Assembly: GCA_036396795.1 (NCBI GenBank)
Contig: DASWKF010000097.1
Location: 1-64,000 of the forward strand
DNA length: 64,000 bases
Direction: 5' to 3'
From: JAHEEM01 sp036396795
GTDB taxonomy: Bacteria; Pseudomonadota; Gammaproteobacteria; Steroidobacterales; Rariloculaceae
Part shown: in pieces, positions 33,191 to 42,672 of the stretch
Numbering within the stretch: the first letter of the stretch is position 1
Layout: each line of letters starts with the position of its first letter
Translations under genes and position numbers: made by a program
The notes under the pieces: generated by a model
Told to the model about the DNA's origin: nothing
Databases searched by the model: none
The model's input: the letters and a program-made list of their open reading frames with translations, nothing else

Positions 33191-34570
33191 TCAGCGCCCG
33201 TATACGACCTCCGGCAGCCAGGTCGCAAGCTCCGGCCACAGAGCCAACAGCACCAGCGCCAACAGCTGAATGACGACGAACGGGACGACACCACGGTAGA
33301 TGTCGGTCGTCTCGACGCTCGCCGGCGCGACACCGCGCAGATAGAACAACGCAAAGCCGAAAGGCGGGGTGAGAAACGAGGTCTGCAGGTTGATCGCGAT
33401 CATGATGCCGAGCCAAACCGGATCGATCCCCATCGCCAGCAATATCGGGCCGACGATCGGGACGACGACGAACGTGATCTCGATGAAATCGAGCACGAAG
33501 CCGAGTAGGAACATCAGCAACATGACGATGAACATTGCCGCAACGACGCCACCCGGCATGTTCAACAGCAGGTTCCGAACGAGATGGTCGCCGCCGTAGC
33601 CACGGAAAACCAACGAGAATACCGATGCCCCGATTAGAATCAGAAACACCATGCTGCTCACTCGAACCGTGCTCTGCATGACCTCGACTAGCCGTCGGAT
33701 CGCGAACTGGCCCGTGAAGAGCGCCAGCAACAGCGCGCCGACGGCGCCCACACCGGCCGCCTCGGTCGGTGTGGCGAGGCCGGCGATGATCGAGCCCAGG
33801 ACGGCCAGAATGAGCAGCAGCGGCGCCAGCAGCGCGAGCAGCACCTCGCCGATTCTCGCCGGCGGAGCGGCATCCGCGGCCTCGTGAGCCGCCGGCATTG
33901 TCGCGGGTTTGACGATTGCCAGCCCGATAATATAGAGGATGTACAGCAGCACGAGCCCGAGGCCCGGAATCAATGCGCCGACAAATAGATCCCCGACGGA
34001 TACCGTATCCGGAGAGAAGATTCCCTGATCCAGCTGCGCCTGACTATAGGCCGATGACAAGACGTCGCCGAGCAACACCAGGATGATCGACGGCGGAATG
34101 ATCTGGCCCAGCGTGCCTGATGCGCAGATCGTTCCCGTCGCGATCGCGGGATCGTAGCCGCGTCTCAGCATTGTCGGCAGCGAGAGCAAACCCATCGTCA
34201 CGACCGTCGCGCCGACGATCCCGGTGCTCGCCGCCAGAAGCATCCCCACCAGGGTCACGGATATTCCCAGACCGCCGCGCAGACCGCCGAACAGGCTGCT
34301 GAGGTTATCGAGAAGGTTCTCGGCAATCCGCGCACGCTCGAGCGTGACGCCCATGAACACGAACAAGGGCACAGCCATCAACGTCTCATTGCTCATGATG
34401 CCGAAGATGCGATTCGGCATGGTGCCGAGAAACGCGGCGTCGAAGACACCCGCAGCCACGCCGAGCGCGGCGAAGATGAGCGCGACTCCGCCGAGTGAGA
34501 AGGCGACCGGGAAGCCGGCGAGCAGCACGACGATCACGGCGAAAAACATGAAGATGGCGACCCATTCCAT
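33191..34570 (-). CDS. dctM: TRAP transporter large permease DctM
   Basis: A 459-residue inner-membrane protein with about 12 hydrophobic segments, the length and pattern of TRAP large subunits. Family segments include VPLFVFMGVTLERARIAENLL, ATSTGIVGATVVTMGLLSLPTML with repeated substrate-loop glycines, and TPTEAAGVGAVGALLLAL. The small subunit gene lies 2 nt upstream. The receptor is probably the Tat lipoprotein at 23.9 kb, the only TRAP receptor gene seen in the window, though other receptors outside it are possible. Confidence 0.93.
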   Translation of the reverse strand: MEWVAIFMFFAVIVVLLAGFPVAFSLGGVALIFAALGVAAGVFDAAFLGTMPNRIFGIMSNETLMAVPLFVFMGVTLERARIAENLLDNLSSLFGGLRGGLGISVTLVGMLLAASTGIVGATVVTMGLLSLPTMLRRGYDPAIATGTICASGTLGQIIPPSIILVLLGDVLSSAYSQAQLDQGIFSPDTVSVGDLFVGALIPGLGLVLLYILYIIGLAIVKPATMPAAHEAADAAPPARIGEVLLALLAPLLLILAVLGSIIAGLATPTEAAGVGAVGALLLALFTGQFAIRRLVEVMQSTVRVSSMVFLILIGASVFSLVFRGYGGDHLVRNLLLNMPGGVVAAMFIVMLLMFLLGFVLDFIEITFVVVPIVGPILLAMGIDPVWLGIMIAINLQTSFLTPPFGFALFYLRGVAPASVETTDIYRGVVPFVVIQLLALVLLALWPELATWLPEVVYGR

Positions 34571-34572
34571 CG

Positions 34573-35121
34573 TCAGATGAGGTCTCCTTGCGGTACGGCG
34601 TGGTCGGCTTCACTTGGAATTCGCCCAAGAAGAATGAGCGTCGCCGTTAGGATATTCGCAACACCCTGCAGAGCTAGCAGCACGGAAGTCGCCGGGATCA
34701 GGCTCTTGAGTATCGGCACGAACGGGTAGGGCAAGCCTCCAGCCTCCCTCGAAGACTCGCGAATTTCCCAGGAGGTGGCGACGTAGTCCCAGCTCGAAAG
34801 CGCCAGGAACGCGGCCATCGGTAGCAGGAACACCAGCGTGCCGAGCAGGTCGACGCAAGCGCGACGCGTCCGCGGCATTCCGCGGTAGAAGATATCGACG
34901 CGAACGTGCTCGTCGTGTTTCAGCGTGTATGCGGCGCCGAGCATGAACACTGCGGCGTGCATCCACGTGATGCTCTCCTGCATCGAGATCCAGCCGAGAT
35001 CGAGCGCATAGCGCAACACGACCACGACAAAGGTGCTCAGCACCATCGCGATGGTCAGCCAGGCGATGATTACGCCGGTGAGCTCGCTGAACCGATCAAG
35101 TCCTTGTTTTAACTTAAGCAT
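34573..35121 (-). CDS. dctQ: TRAP transporter small permease DctQ
   Basis: A 182-residue four-helix membrane protein of the DctQ family (VVVVLRYALDLGWISMQE and LGAAYTLKHDEHVRVD are the family signature; the latter, with the conserved H-V-R-V-D, is the strongest). I chose the ATG at 35121 with an upstream GGAG; the frame is open further upstream but reads as shadow sequence rich in Arg. It precedes dctM by 2 nt. Confidence 0.9.
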   Translation of the reverse strand: MLKLKQGLDRFSELTGVIIAWLTIAMVLSTFVVVVLRYALDLGWISMQESITWMHAAVFMLGAAYTLKHDEHVRVDIFYRGMPRTRRACVDLLGTLVFLLPMAAFLALSSWDYVATSWEIRESSREAGGLPYPFVPILKSLIPATSVLLALQGVANILTATLILLGRIPSEADHAVPQGDLI

Positions 35122-35156
35122 CTCTCCCCCCGGCCACTCCGGAGTATCCCGTACTT

Positions 35157-35474
35157 TCAGGGGGCTGTCTGCAAGCGGCGCAAAAAAACCTGCATCTCTC
35201 GCGCCGCCTGCTCGTCGCCGCGCTGACGAGCGACGGAGATGCCATGCTCGTAGGTCTCTTTCGCCTCCTGAAGCAGGCCGGCCTGCGCTTGCGCCTTGCC
35301 CAACAGCTTCCACGCCGCCGAGTAGCTCGGATCGAGCTTAACGGCGACGCTCAAATGGCCGATGGCGAGATCGGGCTTGTGTTGTTTCAGATACTCCGAG
35401 CCCAACGCGAAGCGCAGCGTCGCGTTGTCCTCACCGCGCGCCAGCAGATTCTCCAGTCTGTCGCTCGCGCTCAT
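35157..35474 (-). CDS. Small TPR protein
   Basis: A 105-residue cytosolic protein made almost wholly of tetratricopeptide repeats (ATLRFALGSEYLKQHKPDLA, SAAWKLLGKAQAQAGLLQEA), a protein-interaction scaffold. It starts at an ATG 2 nt after the trkH stop, so it is probably co-transcribed with trkH, and ends 35 nt before dctQ. Function unknown. Confidence 0.82.
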   Translation of the reverse strand: MSASDRLENLLARGEDNATLRFALGSEYLKQHKPDLAIGHLSVAVKLDPSYSAAWKLLGKAQAQAGLLQEAKETYEHGISVARQRGDEQAAREMQVFLRRLQTAP

Positions 35475-35476
35475 GG

Positions 35477-36928
35477 CTAACGTTGCCAGAATGTCGGCGT
35501 GAACAAAACGAGCAGCGTGAATATCTCGAGCCGGCCCAGTAACATCGCGCACACGGCCGCCCATTTGGCCGTCGCCGGCAGGCTGCCGAATCCCGCGGTA
35601 ACCTCGCCCAAGCCGGGGCCCAGATTGTTCAGGGTCGCGGCAATCGCGGCGAACGCCGTCACTTGATCGAGGCCGACGGCCATGAGGAACAGCAACAGAA
35701 CTCCGTATACGACGACATACACGGCGAAGAACCCCCACACCGCGTCCACGACACGGTTATGCACGGCTTTGTTGCCGAGCCTGACAGGAATCTCGGCGTT
35801 CGGGTGCACCAGACGCTTCACTTCTCGCACGCCTTGCTTGTACATCAACAACCAGCGAATGACCTTCATGCCCCCGCCCGTCGAGCCCGCACAACCTCCC
35901 ACGAAGCTCGAGAACAGCAACAGCACCGGCAAGGCGCCCGGCCAGGCGGCGAAATTGTCGGTGGTGAAGCCCGTCGTCGTACCAATGGACACGACCTGGA
36001 AGAGGCCCTTGGTGAAGAGCTCGAACAGATTCGGGTAGTACCCCGCGAGATGGAGATAGACGAGGACGAATCCGGTCATGACTCCGAGCAAGCGAACGTA
36101 GGCTCTGAACTCCGGATCCCGGAGGTAGCTCGTAAGTCGCCGCTGTTGCCAGACGACGAAGTGCAGGGAGAAATTCACGCCGGCGACGAACATGAAGAAT
36201 ACCGCGATCAGCTCGATGGTCGGGCTGCCGAAGTAACCGATGCTTTGATCGTGCGTGGAGAAGCCGCCGATAGCGACGGTGCTGAATGCATGGCAGACGG
36301 CATCGAAAAGAGTCATGCCGGCGGCGGCGTAGGCCGCCGCGCAGACGACGGTTATTCCAAGATAGACATACCAGAGTGCCTTGGCGGTCTCGGTGATTCG
36401 CGGTGTGAGCTTGGTGTCTTTGACGGGTCCCGGAAACTCGGCTCGATAGAGCTGCATGCCACCGACCCCGAGCATCGGCAACACCGCGACCGCCAGAACG
36501 ATTATCCCCAAGCCGCCGAACCATTGAAGCTGCTGCCGGTAGTAGAGAATGCCCCTCGGCAGTGAGTCCAGGCCGGTCAATACCGTCGCCCCGGTGGTCG
36601 TCAACCCGGAGATCGACTCGAAAACGGCGTCCGTGAAAGACATCGACGGCCGTTCCACCAGCAGCAGAGGCACGGCGCCGAAAACACCGAGCACGATCCA
36701 GAACATCGCGACAATCGTGAAGCCGTCTCTGAGCCTCATCTCCTGGACGTCGCGCCTGACGGGCAGCCAGATCAGAAGACCGGAGCCGGCGATGATCACG
36801 AACGAGAACACGAACGCCTCCCAGGTGCCGTCGTCGTAGAACAGCGCGATGAGGGCCGGCGGCAGCATCGTGAGGCTGAACATGGCCAGCAGCAATCCGA
36901 GGACGCGCTGAACGGCCGAAAAAGTCAC
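35477..36928 (-). CDS. trkH: Trk potassium uptake channel subunit TrkH
   Basis: A 483-residue membrane protein with the four pore-loop repeats of TrkH; the selectivity-filter glycines are seen in TTTGATVLTGLD, TVAIGGFSTH, GTTTGFTTDNF and the C-terminal NLGPGLGE region. It lies 26 nt after trkA, and together they make the NAD-regulated K+ importer of the inner membrane. Confidence 0.93.
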   Translation of the reverse strand: MTFSAVQRVLGLLLAMFSLTMLPPALIALFYDDGTWEAFVFSFVIIAGSGLLIWLPVRRDVQEMRLRDGFTIVAMFWIVLGVFGAVPLLLVERPSMSFTDAVFESISGLTTTGATVLTGLDSLPRGILYYRQQLQWFGGLGIIVLAVAVLPMLGVGGMQLYRAEFPGPVKDTKLTPRITETAKALWYVYLGITVVCAAAYAAAGMTLFDAVCHAFSTVAIGGFSTHDQSIGYFGSPTIELIAVFFMFVAGVNFSLHFVVWQQRRLTSYLRDPEFRAYVRLLGVMTGFVLVYLHLAGYYPNLFELFTKGLFQVVSIGTTTGFTTDNFAAWPGALPVLLLFSSFVGGCAGSTGGGMKVIRWLLMYKQGVREVKRLVHPNAEIPVRLGNKAVHNRVVDAVWGFFAVYVVVYGVLLLFLMAVGLDQVTAFAAIAATLNNLGPGLGEVTAGFGSLPATAKWAAVCAMLLGRLEIFTLLVLFTPTFWQR

Positions 36929-36954
36929 TGTCCGCCGTTACTCGAGCTCATGGC

Positions 36955-38331
36955 TCAAATGAAACCGACTCCGACCTCGAAGAGCCGCTCGACCTCGTCG
37001 ATCTGCCGTCGATCGGCCATGAACAAGATCACGTGATCGTCGGCCGCGATGACGGTATCGTGGTGAGCCATGAGCACCTGATCGCCGCGCACGATCGCGC
37101 TGATCGTCGCGCCGCGCGGCAATCGGATCTCCTCGATGGCCCGTCCGACGACGCGCGATTCCCGCGCGTCACCGTGAGCGATCGCCTCGATGGCCTCGGC
37201 GGCGCCGCGCCGCAGGGAATGAACCTTGACTACATCCCCGCGCCGCACGTGGGCGAGCAAGGTGCCTAAAGTGATCTGCTGCGGAGAAATGGCGATATCG
37301 ATCGTACCAGCCGCAACGAGCTCCGCGTAGGCGGGCTTGTTGATCAGCGCCATGACCTTGTGCGCGCCAAGCCGCTTCGCGAGCATCGCCGAGAGGATAT
37401 TGGCCTCCTCGGAATTGGTGACGGATACGAACACGTCGGCGCTGTCGATGTTCTCCTCGAGCAGCAGCTCCTCGTCGGCCGCATCTCCATGCAGAACGAT
37501 CGCCTTGTTGAGCTGCTCGGAGATCGCGCGTGCTCTGTCCCAGTCGCGCTCGATGACTTTGACTTGATTGGTCGCTTCCAGTGCTTTGGCCAGGCGCACG
37601 CCGATATTGCCGCCGCCGGCGATCACGACCCTCCGGATCGGCTCGTCGAGCTTGCGCATCTCGCTGAGCACGGTGCGGATGTCCTTGCGCGCCGCGATGA
37701 AGAATACTTCGTCGCCGCGCTCTACGATCGTGTCACCATCGGGGATGACGCCCTGGCCGCCGCGGTAAATCGCAACCACGCGGCTCTCGACATTCGGTAT
37801 GTGCTTCGGCAGCTCGCGCAGCGGATGGCCAACGAGCGCGCCGCCCTCGTGAGCCTTTGCGGCGACGAGGCGCACCTTGCCGTCGGCGAACTCGAGCACC
37901 TGCAGCGCGCCCGGAAACCGAATCAGCTCGCCGATATGATGGGTGACGAGTTCCTCGGGGCTGATTGCAACGTCGACGGCAAGAGCGCCGGTCGCAAACA
38001 GGCGTTCCCGAGTCGTGTATTCCGCAGCGCGAATGCGCGCGATCTTGGTCGGCGTTCGAAAAAGGGCGTAGGCGATCTCGCAGGCGACCATATTGATCTC
38101 GTCGCTGTCCGTCAGGGCGATGATCATGTCGGCGTCGTTGGCGCCTGCTCGCTCGAGGACCTCGGGATAAGCCGCATGACCGACCACGGTGCGGACGTCG
38201 AGGCGGTCCTGAAGCTCGCGGAGCACTTCCGGATCACGGTCGACTATCGTGACTTCATTCGCTTCTTCGCGGGCCAGGCTGTAAGCAGCCGTCGTCCCAA
38301 CCTGCCCTGCGCCCAGAATCAAAATCTTCAT
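36955..38331 (-). CDS. trkA: Trk system regulatory subunit TrkA
   Basis: A 458-residue cytosolic protein with two tandem RCK (KTN) domains. The first NAD-binding loop is ILGAGQVGTTAA at residues 4-15 and the second is IAGGGNIGVRLAKAL near 235; each is followed by a TrkA-C domain. Length is normal. It precedes trkH and is the likely first gene of this transcript; uvrD lies 31 nt upstream on the same strand. Confidence 0.95.
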   Translation of the reverse strand: MKILILGAGQVGTTAAYSLAREEANEVTIVDRDPEVLRELQDRLDVRTVVGHAAYPEVLERAGANDADMIIALTDSDEINMVACEIAYALFRTPTKIARIRAAEYTTRERLFATGALAVDVAISPEELVTHHIGELIRFPGALQVLEFADGKVRLVAAKAHEGGALVGHPLRELPKHIPNVESRVVAIYRGGQGVIPDGDTIVERGDEVFFIAARKDIRTVLSEMRKLDEPIRRVVIAGGGNIGVRLAKALEATNQVKVIERDWDRARAISEQLNKAIVLHGDAADEELLLEENIDSADVFVSVTNSEEANILSAMLAKRLGAHKVMALINKPAYAELVAAGTIDIAISPQQITLGTLLAHVRRGDVVKVHSLRRGAAEAIEAIAHGDARESRVVGRAIEEIRLPRGATISAIVRGDQVLMAHHDTVIAADDHVILFMADRRQIDEVERLFEVGVGFI

Positions 38332-38362
38332 GCTGCAGCGTCGCGAGAGATCGGCGCGTAGT

Positions 38363-40513
38363 TTACATCAGTTCGAGCTTCGCATACGCCAGCACAAGCC
38401 ATTTGGTGCCGGCGCGCTCGAAATTGACTTGCACGCGCGCGTGCGCGCCGCTGCCCTCGGAATTCAGAATGACACCCTCGCCGAACTTGCCGTGTCTGAC
38501 GCGCTGCCCGAGCCGCACGGTAGAGAGCTCGCGGTCGCCCCCCGCGGGTCTGTAGATCGGCCGCGATACCGACAGTGCCGGCCGCACCTCTTCCAGTAGC
38601 TCCTCCGGAATCTCGCGGATGAAACGCGAAGGCGTCCCGTAGTGCTCGCTCCCATAAAGGCGCCGCTGCTCGGCATAGGTCAGAAACACTTGGCGTTGCG
38701 CACGCGTGAGCCCCACGTAACAGAGTCGCCGCTCCTCTTCGAGGCCGGCGACGTCGCCGGCGGAACGTTGATGTGGAAACAGCCCGTCCTCGAGCCCGCA
38801 GACGAAAACGATGGGAAATTCCAGACCCTTGGCAGAATGCAAAGTCATGAGCTGCACGCTGTCCTCGTAGTCCTCGGCCTGGGTGTCCCCCGATTCGAGC
38901 ACGGCGAAGGAGAGGAATTCCATGAGCGGCGTCAGCCCCGAGTCCTCGTCGTGGACGAAGCTCTGCGCCGCGCTCACGAGCTCCTGGAGGTTCTCGACGC
39001 GCGCCTCACCGTTGAGCGCCTTGTCCTGGCCATAGTGCGCGATGAGCCCGCTCGCGCGCACGACGTGGCCGACCTGGTCACCGAGCGCCAGCGATCTCGT
39101 CGCGTCCTCGAGCGTGTTGATCAATCGAAGAAAGCCCCACACCGCCTGGCTCGACCGCTTCGCGATCCGCTCTTCTGTGATGACGGCTCCGGCGGCCCTC
39201 CAAAGGCTGGTGCCGGCTCGGCGTGCCTGCTCGCGCAGCGCCTCCACGGTTCTCGCACCGATGCCGCGCGGCGGAGCATTGACGATGCGCTCGAAGGACG
39301 GGTCATCATCGCGATTGGCGATCAATCGCAAGTAGGCCAGAGCATCCTTAATCTCCGCCCGCTCGAAGAAACGCTGGCCGCCATAGACTCTGTAGGGCAC
39401 CCCTGCGATCAGCAATGCTTCCTCGAATGTCCGCGACTGTGCATTGGACCGGTAGAGCACCGCCAGCTCGCTGCGCCGTGTGCCCTGAGCGATGCAATCG
39501 ACGATTCGGTTGACGACGAACTCAGCCTCGTCGCGCTCGTTGAACGCCGCGTAGAGCCTGATGGGCTCTCCCCGCGCTCCCTCCGTCCAGAGGTTTTTTC
39601 CCAGCCGTGAATCGTTGTTCGCAATCACGGCGTTGGCGGCATCGAGTATCGTTCCCGTCGAGCGGTAGTTCTGCTCCAGGCGCACGATCTCGGTGGCCGG
39701 GAAATCCCGCTGAAACCGCTGCAGATTCTCGACCCTTGCCCCGCGCCACCGGTAGATCGATTGATCGTCGTCGCCGACGACGAACGGTATCGACGAGGAT
39801 CCGGCCAGCAGTTTCAGCCAAGCGTACTGGATCGCGTTGGTGTCCTGAAACTCATCGACGAGAATGTGACGAAAACGGCCTTGGTATTGCTGCCTGACGG
39901 CGGCGTTCGATTCGAGTAACTCTTTGGCGCGGAGGAGCAGCTCACCGAAGTCCACCAGCGCTGCGTCGCTGCACATCTTCTCGTAGCGTGAGTAGAGCTC
40001 GATGAGTAGGCGCCTTCCCGAGTTGCCTTCGTCATCGACGTGCGCCGGCCGCCGACCCTCGTCTTTCTGCGCATTGATGAACCACTGAATTTCTTTCGGT
40101 GCCCATTCATGCTCGTCCAACTCGAGCGATTTCAGCAGTCTCCGAATCAGGCGCAGCTGATCTTCACTGTCCATGATCTGAAATCCTTCGCTCAAGCCCG
40201 CTTCGCTCCAATGGATACGCAGCAGGCGATGAGCCAGACCGTGGAAGGTTCCGATCCAAAAATGCCGCGTCGGGAAACCGAGCAGGGCCTCGATTCGTTG
40301 CCGCATCTCGGCCGCGGCTTTGTTGGTAAACGTGACCGCGAGCAGATGCTGGGGCGCGAGGCCTTCGACGCGGATCAGCCAGGCGATTCGATGCACGAGC
40401 ACGCGAGTCTTGCCACTGCCGGCTCCGGCGAGCACCAGCGTCGGCCGGTCCGGAGAGGTGACGGCCTGACGCTGTGGCTCGTTCAGCGACTCGATGATGG
40501 CTGTGACGTCCAT
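38363..40513 (-). CDS. uvrD: DNA helicase II UvrD
   Basis: A 716-residue SF1A helicase of nucleotide-excision and mismatch repair. Motif I A-G-A-G-S-G-K-T lies near residue 29, motif II is LVDEFQDTN, motif III VVGDDDQSIYRWRGA, and motif V/VI TLHSAKGLEFPIVF and VGLTRAQ. The C-terminal KFGEGVILNSEG stretch is the UvrD Tudor-like tail. I prefer the ATG at 40513 (MDVTAIIESLNEPQ) to the longer frame from 40588, whose extra residues are Arg-rich and not family-like. Confidence 0.95.
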   Translation of the reverse strand: MDVTAIIESLNEPQRQAVTSPDRPTLVLAGAGSGKTRVLVHRIAWLIRVEGLAPQHLLAVTFTNKAAAEMRQRIEALLGFPTRHFWIGTFHGLAHRLLRIHWSEAGLSEGFQIMDSEDQLRLIRRLLKSLELDEHEWAPKEIQWFINAQKDEGRRPAHVDDEGNSGRRLLIELYSRYEKMCSDAALVDFGELLLRAKELLESNAAVRQQYQGRFRHILVDEFQDTNAIQYAWLKLLAGSSSIPFVVGDDDQSIYRWRGARVENLQRFQRDFPATEIVRLEQNYRSTGTILDAANAVIANNDSRLGKNLWTEGARGEPIRLYAAFNERDEAEFVVNRIVDCIAQGTRRSELAVLYRSNAQSRTFEEALLIAGVPYRVYGGQRFFERAEIKDALAYLRLIANRDDDPSFERIVNAPPRGIGARTVEALREQARRAGTSLWRAAGAVITEERIAKRSSQAVWGFLRLINTLEDATRSLALGDQVGHVVRASGLIAHYGQDKALNGEARVENLQELVSAAQSFVHDEDSGLTPLMEFLSFAVLESGDTQAEDYEDSVQLMTLHSAKGLEFPIVFVCGLEDGLFPHQRSAGDVAGLEEERRLCYVGLTRAQRQVFLTYAEQRRLYGSEHYGTPSRFIREIPEELLEEVRPALSVSRPIYRPAGGDRELSTVRLGQRVRHGKFGEGVILNSEGSGAHARVQVNFERAGTKWLVLAYAKLELM

Positions 40514-40652
40514 GGCTTCAGCGCTGTCAGGGGGGCGGGCCGGCACCTCGAACAGCCCCCCCCGGCGGCGCGCGCGCGAACTCCTCAAGAATCCAGGCTC
40601 AAGGCCTCAAGCGATCCGGATCCGATGCGGCGTGCGAGCGGGCATCGGCGCG

Positions 40653-41567
40653 CTATTCCGGCCAAATCAGTGGAATGTAGTGATCCAAGAGCAAGAAGCT
40701 GAACAAGGCCATCAGGTAGCTGATGGAGTACGCGAAGGTCTTCATCGCCACATCTTCGCGCGCCGAGTACTTGAGCCGCAAGGAGTAGTACAGAAACCCG
40801 CCCCCGAGCAACAAGGCCCCCAACAGATAGAGCTCCCCGCTCATGCCCGTCAAATAGGGCAACACCGACACGATCACCAGCAAGATCGTGTAGCTCAGCA
40901 CGAACGCCTTGGTCATCTCGATGCCGTGGGTCACGGGGAGCATCGGAATGCCGGCTTTCTCGTAGTCGTCTTTTCTAGCGATGGCCAAGGCCCAGAAGTG
41001 TGGTGGCGTCCACGTAAAGATGATCAGAAACAGCAGCAGAGCGTAGCCACTGACCTCGTTCGTCACGGCGGCCCATCCCAGTACCGGCGGCGCAGCTCCG
41101 GCGGCGCCACCGATGACGATATTCTGCGGCGTGGCGCGCTTGAGAAAAATGGTGTAGACCACCGCGTAACCGATCAACGAGAGAAAGGTCAGCGCCGCGG
41201 TCAGCAGATTGATCGCGACGGCCAGCAGGACCAATCCCAGAACGCCGAGAATCAGCGCGAACGCGAATGCCTGGCGTTCGCCGATGCGGCCCGCCGGCAG
41301 TGGGCGCTCTCTCGTTCGGCTCATCTCGGCGTCGACCCGCTGGTCCACGACGTGATTGACGACGGCTCCCGAAGCCGCCGCCAATCCTATCCCTAGGCTG
41401 CCGAGCACGAGCACATCCCATGGCACCATGCCGGGCGTCGCCAGAAACATGCCCACGATCGCGGTAAACACCAGCAACTGAACGACGCGCGGCTTCGTCA
41501 GCGAATAGTAGTCGCGCCATTGACCGACCAACGGCGTGCCTTGACTAGTAAGCTCTTTGGTTAGCAT
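40653..41567 (-). CDS. ctaB: Protoheme IX farnesyltransferase (haem O synthase)
   Basis: A 304-residue UbiA-superfamily membrane enzyme that adds a farnesyl group to haem b. The first aspartate-rich-type motif is N-H-V-V-D-Q-R-V-D-A-E-M-x-R-T-R-x-R-P, and the second is the DDYEKAGIPMLPVTHG region with R-K-D-D-Y. Nine helices fit. The start overlaps the ctaA stop by 23 nt, so they are co-expressed. Supplies haem for the oxidase at 25.6-30.5 kb. Confidence 0.94.
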   Translation of the reverse strand: MLTKELTSQGTPLVGQWRDYYSLTKPRVVQLLVFTAIVGMFLATPGMVPWDVLVLGSLGIGLAAASGAVVNHVVDQRVDAEMSRTRERPLPAGRIGERQAFAFALILGVLGLVLLAVAINLLTAALTFLSLIGYAVVYTIFLKRATPQNIVIGGAAGAAPPVLGWAAVTNEVSGYALLLFLIIFTWTPPHFWALAIARKDDYEKAGIPMLPVTHGIEMTKAFVLSYTILLVIVSVLPYLTGMSGELYLLGALLLGGGFLYYSLRLKYSAREDVAMKTFAYSISYLMALFSFLLLDHYIPLIWPE

Positions 41568-42513
41568 TGAGTACCGTCAACAAGAGTAAGGCGGCGACGC
41601 CGTTATGCGCGACGGCCGCCGCCAGGGGCACACCCAAGACAACGATCGCGACGCCGAGCGCCAGCTGGCAAGCCAGAGCTGCCAGCACCGCCAGGCCATC
41701 CGGCCGGGTCGATGGCCTGCGCGTCAGCTTGAATCCCAGCCAGCCGATCACACACGCCGCGACCAGGGCCCCGACGCGGTGCGTGAAATGTATGGCCACA
41801 CGGGCCGGATTATCCAATACTCCGCCCTCGTAATCGACGCCCAAGCCGCGCCAGAGCACGAAGCCCTCGCGAAAATCGGCGATTGGCGGCCACCACCGCG
41901 TCTGGCAGGTCGGGAAGTCGGGACAGGCGAGCGCCGCGTAGTTGGCGCTCGTCCAGCCGCCCAGCGAGATTTGCGCGACGAGCACGACCGCCGTAAGCAG
42001 TGCCAAACAGCGGATGCCCGGTTCCGTGGCCGGGTCCCGGGGCCGCCACTGCCCCAGCCAGAACACGAGCCCGAGCGTCGCAAGGCCGCCCAGCAGATGC
42101 GCCATGACGATCACCGGTTTGAGCAGCAGCGTCACGGTCCACATGCCGAGCAGCCCCTGAAAAATCACCACGCCTAGAAGCACCAGCGGCATGCGGCGCG
42201 GCTGCGCAGGATCGGCGCGATTGAGCCACGCGAGGCCCGCCAGCAGCACGCAGACCAGGCCGAGGGCCGAGGCCAGATAGCGGTGGATCATCTCTCGCCA
42301 CGCCTTACCGCTGTCCAGCGGGCGTCCGCCGTAGGCGGCCTCGGTCCCGGCCGGCAACGCCGCGACATCCGGAACGACGAGCCGGCCGTAGCAGCCCGGC
42401 CAGTCCGGGCAACCGAGGCCAGCGTCGGTGAGACGCACCCAAGCACCCATCACGACGACCAGGAAAGCGAGCGCCACGGCGGCGCGCGCCAGTCGTTGGA
42501 AGCCACTGCTCAC
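41545..42513 (-). CDS. ctaA: Haem A synthase
   Basis: A 322-residue Cox15/CtaA membrane enzyme that oxidises haem O to haem A. Family residues include VRLTDAGLGCPDWPGCYG near the first loop (with the redox Cys pair), W-R-E-M-I-H-R-Y-L-A-S-A-L-G, HLLGGLATL, CPDFPTC in the second loop and a later HFTHRVGA. It is upstream of ctaB in one transcript. Its presence matches a haem-a-type oxidase. Confidence 0.94.
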   Translation of the reverse strand: MSSGFQRLARAAVALAFLVVVMGAWVRLTDAGLGCPDWPGCYGRLVVPDVAALPAGTEAAYGGRPLDSGKAWREMIHRYLASALGLVCVLLAGLAWLNRADPAQPRRMPLVLLGVVIFQGLLGMWTVTLLLKPVIVMAHLLGGLATLGLVFWLGQWRPRDPATEPGIRCLALLTAVVLVAQISLGGWTSANYAALACPDFPTCQTRWWPPIADFREGFVLWRGLGVDYEGGVLDNPARVAIHFTHRVGALVAACVIGWLGFKLTRRPSTRPDGLAVLAALACQLALGVAIVVLGVPLAAAVAHNGVAALLLLTVLNANQRAY

Positions 42514-42672
42514 GGCTCGGAGCCGATCCTCGCGGTCATCGAGATCTCACTTCAAATAGTCGGGGCCCGCGCGGCTGCGCGACCGGGCTCTTGGTGTGTG
42601 GAGGAAACGGCGCCGAGCGCCGCGGCAGTGATTGTAGCAGAAGCGCGGCCGCGTGCGCCCCGCACGGGCCCG

